This document shows, piece by piece, positions 59,946 through 64,000 of a DNA stretch of 64,000 bases. The notes under the pieces were generated by a model that did no database searches, was not told the origin of the DNA, and saw nothing but the letters and a program-made list of their open reading frames with translations. This DNA comes from Actinoplanes sp. M2I2 (GTDB taxonomy: Bacteria; Actinomycetota; Actinomycetes; Mycobacteriales; Micromonosporaceae). Position 1 is the first letter of the stretch. Every line of letters begins with the position of its first letter. The translations under genes and the position numbers were made by a program. Where the stretch lies: NCBI RefSeq assembly GCF_023544445.1, contig NZ_JALPVJ010000016.1:62001-126000 (forward strand). The letters are read 5' to 3'.

Positions 59946-60695
59946 ATGAGCCACCGGCTGCGTACCGCGATGCTGCGCGCTCAGCTCGAGCCAGCCGCGC
60001 TCGCCTCCGCCGTCGGCGTGGACGTCAAGACCGTCAACCGGTGGCTGGCCGGCCGCATCCCGCACCAACGGACCCGCCTCGCCGTCGCCGACGCTCTGGG
60101 TGAGACCGAGGCCGACCTGTGGCCCCAGTCCCGACCCGACCTCACCGTTGGTGCCGAGGCCACCGCCGAGGTCGTCGGCGCGTATGCCCACCGCGCCGAC
60201 ATCCCCCAACAGCTTTGGACCGCACTACTCGTCGGCGCGACCAAGCGCATCGACCTGCTCGGCTACGCCTACCCGTTCGTTCTGGAGCTGCTGCCCGACA
60301 CCATGCAGCGTCTCGCCGACAAGGCCGCCGCCGGTGCCCGCATCCGGCTGGCGTTCGCCGACCCGGACTGCCCGCACGTCGCCGAACGCGACGCCTTGGA
60401 ACAGATCGGCGGCACCCTACCCGGACGCATCCGCAACGCGATCAACTTCTGCGAACCCCTGCACCAGGTGCCGGGTGTGGAGATCGGCCTGCACACTGTG
60501 CACCTGTACAACTCGGTGTTCCGCTTCGACAACCAGATGATCGTCACCCCGCACCTCTACCGGGCACGCGGCTACCAACACCCCGCCCTACACCTACGCG
60601 AGCTGTCCCCGCACGGCATCTTCGGCTCCTACGCCGACCAGTTCGAGCAGATGTGGCAAACCACCACCAGCTACCCGAACCAGGAGTCACGGTGA
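59946..60695 (+). CDS. XRE-family regulator with DUF5919 (phospholipase-D-like) domain
   Basis: A 249-aa protein. The N-terminal helix-turn-helix is LEPAALASAVGVDVKTVNRWL (in part, residues 12-33), typical of XRE/Cro. The rest matches the actinobacterial DUF5919 family, which has a phospholipase-D-like fold: LLGYAYPFVLELLPDT (about 100), IRLAFADPDCPHV (about 133) and the H-x-Y-x(8)-N-like segment HTVHLYNSVFRFDNQM (about 185). It overlaps the NUDIX gene by four bases (GTGA). This regulator/NUDIX pair recurs in actinobacteria, often near mobile DNA; the biochemical link is unknown. Codon choice differs slightly from the neighbourhood. Confidence 0.8.
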   Translation: MSHRLRTAMLRAQLEPAALASAVGVDVKTVNRWLAGRIPHQRTRLAVADALGETEADLWPQSRPDLTVGAEATAEVVGAYAHRADIPQQLWTALLVGATKRIDLLGYAYPFVLELLPDTMQRLADKAAAGARIRLAFADPDCPHVAERDALEQIGGTLPGRIRNAINFCEPLHQVPGVEIGLHTVHLYNSVFRFDNQMIVTPHLYRARGYQHPALHLRELSPHGIFGSYADQFEQMWQTTTSYPNQESR

Positions 60696-61165
60696 GCGGG
60701 CGGCGTGACTACTACCACGACCCCGCCGCTCCGAAGGCCAACAGCCTCGTCCCCGGCGGCTCCGCGCTCGTCACCGACGAGGCCGGGCGGGTCCTGCTGC
60801 AACGCCGGGCCGACTCCGGCAATTGGGCACTGCCCGGCGGCACCATGGACATCGGCGAGACCCTCGGCCAGTGCATCGTCCGCGAGGTCAAGGAGGAAAC
60901 CGGCCTCGACATCGCCATCACCGGACTACTGGGTATCTATACCGACCCGCAGCATGTGATCGCCTACGCCGACGGGGAAGTCCGCCAGGAGTTCAACATC
61001 ACCTACCTCGGCCGCGTCGTCGGCGGCGGCCTGGCGGTCAGCGACGAGTCCACCGAGGTCCGCTTCATCGACCCCACCGAGTTCGACCAGATCCCCATCC
61101 ACGACACCGTCCGACTCCGCCTACGCCACCACGCCGAACACCGCGACATTCCCTACCTCGGATAG
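60692..61165 (+). CDS. NUDIX hydrolase
   Basis: A 157-aa protein. The NUDIX box is complete: GGTMDIGETLGQC, then IVREVKEETGLDI (about residues 52-77), with the REVKEE metal-binding glutamates. VLLQRRADSGNWALPGG in front is the typical N-terminal strand. It probably hydrolyses a nucleoside-diphosphate derivative. GTG 60692 overlaps the XRE stop (GTGA) and has AGGAG upstream. After its TAG stop the same frame stays open for 35 codons and encodes a cysteine-rich peptide. Confidence 0.88.
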   Translation: MSGRRDYYHDPAAPKANSLVPGGSALVTDEAGRVLLQRRADSGNWALPGGTMDIGETLGQCIVREVKEETGLDIAITGLLGIYTDPQHVIAYADGEVRQEFNITYLGRVVGGGLAVSDESTEVRFIDPTEFDQIPIHDTVRLRLRHHAEHRDIPYLG

Positions 61166-61270
61166 CCGACCGGACCCGACATCCGGTGCCGCTGGTGCGC
61201 CATCGTCTGCCCAGGTTGCCGTCACCGTTGCCGTCAACACCCACCCTTACCCGACTCGCCGGCCCACACC
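61166..61270 (+). other. In-frame cysteine-rich stretch after the NUDIX stop
   Basis: Directly after the TAG of the NUDIX gene, the same frame continues for 35 codons to TGA. It contains CRWCAIVCPGCRHRC, a C-x2-C-x3-C-x2-C-x3-C arrangement like a small zinc-binding module. There is no start codon, so expression would need readthrough of TAG. It may equally be a remnant of a longer fused ancestor or chance. Confidence 0.3.
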
Positions 61271-61417
61271 TGATAAGAAAGACCAGGTCAACCGAATCGG
61301 CGAGGAATTGCGCAGAATGAATGACCCGTCGAATACATTCTGGACTCCGGGCAAGGGAGTTCTGCTTCTTCGAGATAAATAGATGTAGGTGCTCAATGCC
61401 CTGCGGGTTGGATCGAC

Positions 61418-61852
61418 ATGTGGAGGTTTAGGCGGCCGCGAACAGTTGTCTCTCACTGGGGATGGCCTGTTCCGCGGGTAATCAAGACCGTCTCGTCCGA
61501 CGAGCTTTCACGGCTCGTCGATGCGGCCAGGACGGCTCACTACAGTCGGGTGGCGCGAGGCCTCGAGGTCATTGCGGGTCAGTATTACTTTCTGATTCCT
61601 TATCTGCCCGAGCCGACGCCGGAGTCGTCCTGGATCTGTCTTGTCGTGGGAGTGAATGAGATGCCTCCATCGAAAGGGGCGCCGGTGGACGGGATGTTGT
61701 TCGCTCGTCTGGATGTGGAAATCTCGGCCTTCGGCAAACTTCGGGACTCACCCGTGAAGGAGCGGGACCAGCTCCTCCACTTGCTCGCATGGGAGGCCTC
61801 GCAGAACAAGAAGGGCCCGAGTCAGCCGGGCGGATCTGTGCCTGAGTCCTGA
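61418..61852 (+). CDS. Hypothetical protein of lower GC
   Basis: A 144-aa soluble protein starting MWRFRRPRTVVSHW. The sequence has codon use less GC-biased than the window (for example ATTACTTTCTGATTCC near 61583), and the preceding 100 bp are even more AT-rich, suggesting acquired DNA. ELSRLVDAARTAHYSRVARGL and SSWICLVVGVNEMPP are mixed helix/strand segments. I recognise no family. The upstream GGTTGGA is only a weak ribosome site. It sits between the XRE/NUDIX pair and decayed transposase sequence. Confidence 0.5.
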   Translation: MWRFRRPRTVVSHWGWPVPRVIKTVSSDELSRLVDAARTAHYSRVARGLEVIAGQYYFLIPYLPEPTPESSWICLVVGVNEMPPSKGAPVDGMLFARLDVEISAFGKLRDSPVKERDQLLHLLAWEASQNKKGPSQPGGSVPES

Positions 61853-61857
61853 GCCGG

Positions 61858-62371
61858 CGGCCGCCCCCGGACGAGCGGCTGCGCACCGCGCTGGCCGCGG
61901 CGGCGTGGGGAACCCCGGGTTCGGTACGCACGTGTGCGGAGTACGCGGCCCGCGAGCAGTATCTGCACCGTACGGTGGCTGCCGCCGTCGAACGCGGTGA
62001 GCTGCCGGGCGCCGCGGTGGGCGACGCGCCGGCCAACGGGCACCCGAACAGGTGCGGCCCGGTCAGGCGGCCGATGCGCTGCCGGCTCTGAAGACGGCCG
62101 CCGACAAGTGCTGGCGCCAACCTGGCGTCCGTCATCGATCCCGATGTCCTGGCCGAGCACACCGGTCTGTTCTGCCAGGCCGCGCTCGTCGCGATCAAGG
62201 ATCTCTAGCACGAGAAGTCGAAGGCTTGGCCGGAAACTCGCCGCGCTGGCCCGCCGGATGCGTGACCGCATCGACGACTACCTGCGCTTCGCGACCGATC
62301 TGCGGTCCCCGTTCGACAACAACCGCACCGAGCAGCAGATCCGCATGGTCAAAACACTCACTCAGACATAG
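61858..62371 (+). pseudogene. Decayed gene fragments including IS66-type transposase C-terminus
   Basis: Three coding-biased fragments in different frames. At about 61872-62060 a frame reads LRTALAAAAWGTPGSVR and AAAVERGELPGAAVG. At about 62116-62208 another frame gives ANLASVIDPDVLAEHTG and QAALVAIKDL before a stop. From about 62219 to 62371 a third frame has RIDDYLRFATDL, then SPFDNNRTEQQIRMVKT, which is the conserved PFDNN-E-IRM block at the end of IS66-family (TnpC-like) transposases. The IS66 piece lacks the rest of its catalytic domain and ends soon after the motif. The first two fragments are not recognised. Confidence 0.65.
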
Positions 62372-62410
62372 CGGACCGATCCTGTCCGCCTGCCATGCCA
62401 GGGTGGACCC

Positions 62411-62971
62411 ATGGACGTCGACTGGAACGAGACGCTGCGTGAGCAGTGGGAGTGGCACTGGAATCACCAGGTACGGGCGCGGCTCGACGGGCTGACCGAC
62501 GACGAGTACTTCTGGTCGCCGGTGCCGGACGCCTGGAACGTGCGGCCGCGCGGCACCTCCACGGCGCCGGTCCAGGCGGGCGGCGGGGACCACACCATCG
62601 ACTTCGCCATGCCGGAGCCGGTGCCGCCGCCGTTCACGACGATCGCGTGGCGGCTGGGCCATGTCATCGTGGGGGTGCTCGCAGCCCGCAACGCCGCCCA
62701 TTTCGGCGCGCCCGCGGCCTCGTACGAGGAATGGGACTACGCCGGGACGGGGGCCGGGGCCAGGGCGCAGCTCGAGGAGCAGCTGGGCGTCTGGCTCGAC
62801 GGGGTGCGCGGCCTCGGCTCGAGCGGCCTGGCCGAACCGTGCGGCGACCGGGAGCCGTTCCCGGAGTTGCCGATGGCCGCGCTCGTCCTGCACATCCACC
62901 GGGAGCTGATCCACCATCTGTCCGAGGTCGCCCTGCTGCGCGACCTCTATGCGAAGGGAGCCGGCCGATGA
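62411..62971 (+). CDS. DinB-family protein
   Basis: A 186-aa four-helix-bundle protein of the DinB/YfiT-like superfamily, whose members use a metal and often mycothiol or bacillithiol as thiol donor. WRLGHVIVGVL (about residue 83) and HIHRELIHHLSEVALLRDLY (about 162) hold the three expected metal-ligand His residues. The N-terminus WNETLREQWEWHW is normal for the family. It overlaps the VOC gene by four bases (ATGA) with GAAGGGAG near the junction, so both are made together. Confidence 0.82.
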   Translation: MDVDWNETLREQWEWHWNHQVRARLDGLTDDEYFWSPVPDAWNVRPRGTSTAPVQAGGGDHTIDFAMPEPVPPPFTTIAWRLGHVIVGVLAARNAAHFGAPAASYEEWDYAGTGAGARAQLEEQLGVWLDGVRGLGSSGLAEPCGDREPFPELPMAALVLHIHRELIHHLSEVALLRDLYAKGAGR

Positions 62972-63429
62972 GCCGTCACATCCAAGTCACGTTCGACGCC
63001 CTCGACCCGGCGGCGCTGTCGTCGTTCTGGCGCGACACCCTGGGGTACGTGCATCCGGGTCCGCCCGGGGTGACGCTGGCGCCGGGTGAGGATCCGCTCG
63101 CCGCGTGGGAGGCGTTCCTCGAGAAGCAGGGTGTCCCGCCGGAAGCGCGCAACCGGGCGTCGGCGATCGAGGACCCGGACGGCGACGGGCCGCGCATCTT
63201 CTTCCAGCAGGTGCCGGAGGACAAGGTGGCCAAGAACCGGGTGCACCTGGACGTCCGAGCGGCGCCGGGCCTGCAGGGCGACGAACGGATGGTGGCGCTC
63301 GAGAGCGAGTGCGACCGCCTGGTGGCGCTGGGCGCCAAGCGGGTGAGCCGGTCGGAGCCCGCTCCCCCGATGAGCTTCGGCTTCATCGTGATGACCGACC
63401 CCGAGGGCAACGAGTTCTGCCTGGACTGA
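62968..63429 (+). CDS. VOC-family (glyoxalase/bleomycin-resistance-like) protein
   Basis: A 153-aa protein of the vicinal-oxygen-chelate fold. IQVTFDALDPAALSSFWRDTLGY (first half, in part) and the C-terminal FIVMTDPEGNEFCLD are the paired ends of the fold, and NRVHLDVRA (about residue 91) is the central strand with a potential metal His. Coupled to the DinB-like gene by ATGA overlap. Substrate unknown; antibiotic binding should not be assumed. Confidence 0.85.
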   Translation: MSRHIQVTFDALDPAALSSFWRDTLGYVHPGPPGVTLAPGEDPLAAWEAFLEKQGVPPEARNRASAIEDPDGDGPRIFFQQVPEDKVAKNRVHLDVRAAPGLQGDERMVALESECDRLVALGAKRVSRSEPAPPMSFGFIVMTDPEGNEFCLD

Positions 63430-63478
63430 CCGGTCGCCGCCGGGGCGATCGCCAGTCACGGTTTGGGACGATGGTCCG

Positions 63479-64000
63479 ATGCCCTCACTCGGCCGGTTGT
63501 TCACCGAAGTGCCCGAGCTCTACGACCGGGTCCGGCCCGGCTACCCGGACGAGCTGTTCGACGACCTGGCGCGGATCGCCGGCCTGCGCGCCGGGTCGTC
63601 CGTGCTCGAGGTCGGCTGCGGCACCGGCCAGGCGACCCGGTCGCTCGCCGGTCGCGGGTACGCGATCACGGCGCTGGAACCCGGCGCGGAGATGGCCGCG
63701 CTGGCCCGGCGGCGGTTGGCCGGTCTCGGCGACGTCACCGTCGAGACGGCGACGTTCGAGCAGTGGGACGCCGGTGACGCGCGTTTCGAGACCGTCGTGG
63801 CGGCCTCGTCGTGGCACTGGGTCGATCCGGCGATCGGCTGGGCCAAGGCGCGGGCCGTTCTGGGCCCGGGCCCGGACGACGCCCCGGACGCACCGGCCGG
63901 TGGATGGCTGGCCGTGCTCGGCCACGTGGTCGTCCGGCGCCCGGATGAGACCGAGGCGTACGCCGAGACGGCTGACCTATGCGAGCGCTTCTCGCCCGGC
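63479..64000 (+). CDS. Class I SAM-dependent methyltransferase (3' partial)
   Basis: The frame starts at ATG 63479 and is open through the last base of the window (174 codons). VLEVGCGTGQATRSLAGRG (in part, about residues 42-60) is motif I and ITALEPGAEM (about 64) motif II; ASSWHWVDPAIGW (about 103) matches the Methyltransf_11 family that includes ubiquinone/trans-aconitate-type enzymes. Its start follows the VOC stop by 50 bp, so it may be transcribed with the DinB/VOC pair. Confidence 0.85.
   Translation, partial: MPSLGRLFTEVPELYDRVRPGYPDELFDDLARIAGLRAGSSVLEVGCGTGQATRSLAGRGYAITALEPGAEMAALARRRLAGLGDVTVETATFEQWDAGDARFETVVAASSWHWVDPAIGWAKARAVLGPGPDDAPDAPAGGWLAVLGHVVVRRPDETEAYAETADLCERFSPG

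Overview
The window is very GC-rich, with strong G/C bias at third codon positions, many GTG starts, frequent ATGA/GTGA stop-start overlaps and typically actinobacterial families (DUF6082, DUF5919, F420-dependent nitroreductase, WYL regulators, PknB-like kinase). This points to a high-GC actinomycete chromosome. I would guess Micromonosporaceae (Actinoplanes-like), but that is inference. Both ends cut through genes. I see no rRNA, tRNA, CRISPR array, prophage or complete insertion sequence.

1-7700: end of a TagB/TagF-type glycerophosphotransferase overlapping a TylF-type O-methyltransferase (surface polymer or glycan decoration), then an SDR, a FAD oxidoreductase, an alpha/beta hydrolase and small membrane proteins. 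8200-20900: an L-arabinose locus. One leftward run encodes a sugar-binding lipoprotein, a double-domain ABC ATPase, two permeases, AraB, AraD and AraA, almost all with overlapping stop and start codons. Three related LacI-family proteins surround it, one without a DNA-binding domain. Palindromic operator candidates lie before the binding-protein gene and in the gap at 20829.

21000-33250: a DesK/NarL two-component pair facing a Tat-exported hydrolase with a shared inverted repeat; an F420-type reductase; a GNAT acetyltransferase; an ECF sigma factor with an anti-sigma-like partner containing a 15-bp repeat; a MocR regulator facing an EamA exporter; a TetR regulator facing a tiny membrane protein across two copies of a palindrome; and a TauE/SafE exporter. 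33500-43100: a CPBP protease gene broken by a frameshift, a secreted beta-propeller protein, a nucleotidyltransferase, and two large hybrid sensor kinases transcribed divergently that together hold the parts of a phosphorelay but no visible DNA-binding output.

43500-59700: a large secreted subtilisin, a PknB-like kinase with a membrane coiled-coil neighbour, a C4-dicarboxylate module (DctA facing its sensor kinase/regulator pair), a MarR operon, an aminoglycoside-phosphotransferase-like kinase, a cupin and a WYL regulator. 59700-62400 looks acquired: an XRE/DUF5919 regulator overlapping a NUDIX hydrolase, a lower-GC orphan gene, and decayed pieces including the C-terminal end of an IS66-type transposase. 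The window closes with a DinB/VOC pair and the start of a methyltransferase.

Two themes recur. Neighbouring genes are often divergent regulator/target pairs with a visible palindrome between them, and the short gaps between genes repeatedly contain tandem repeats of unrelated sequence (units of 18, 19, 21, 23, 43 and 50 bp).
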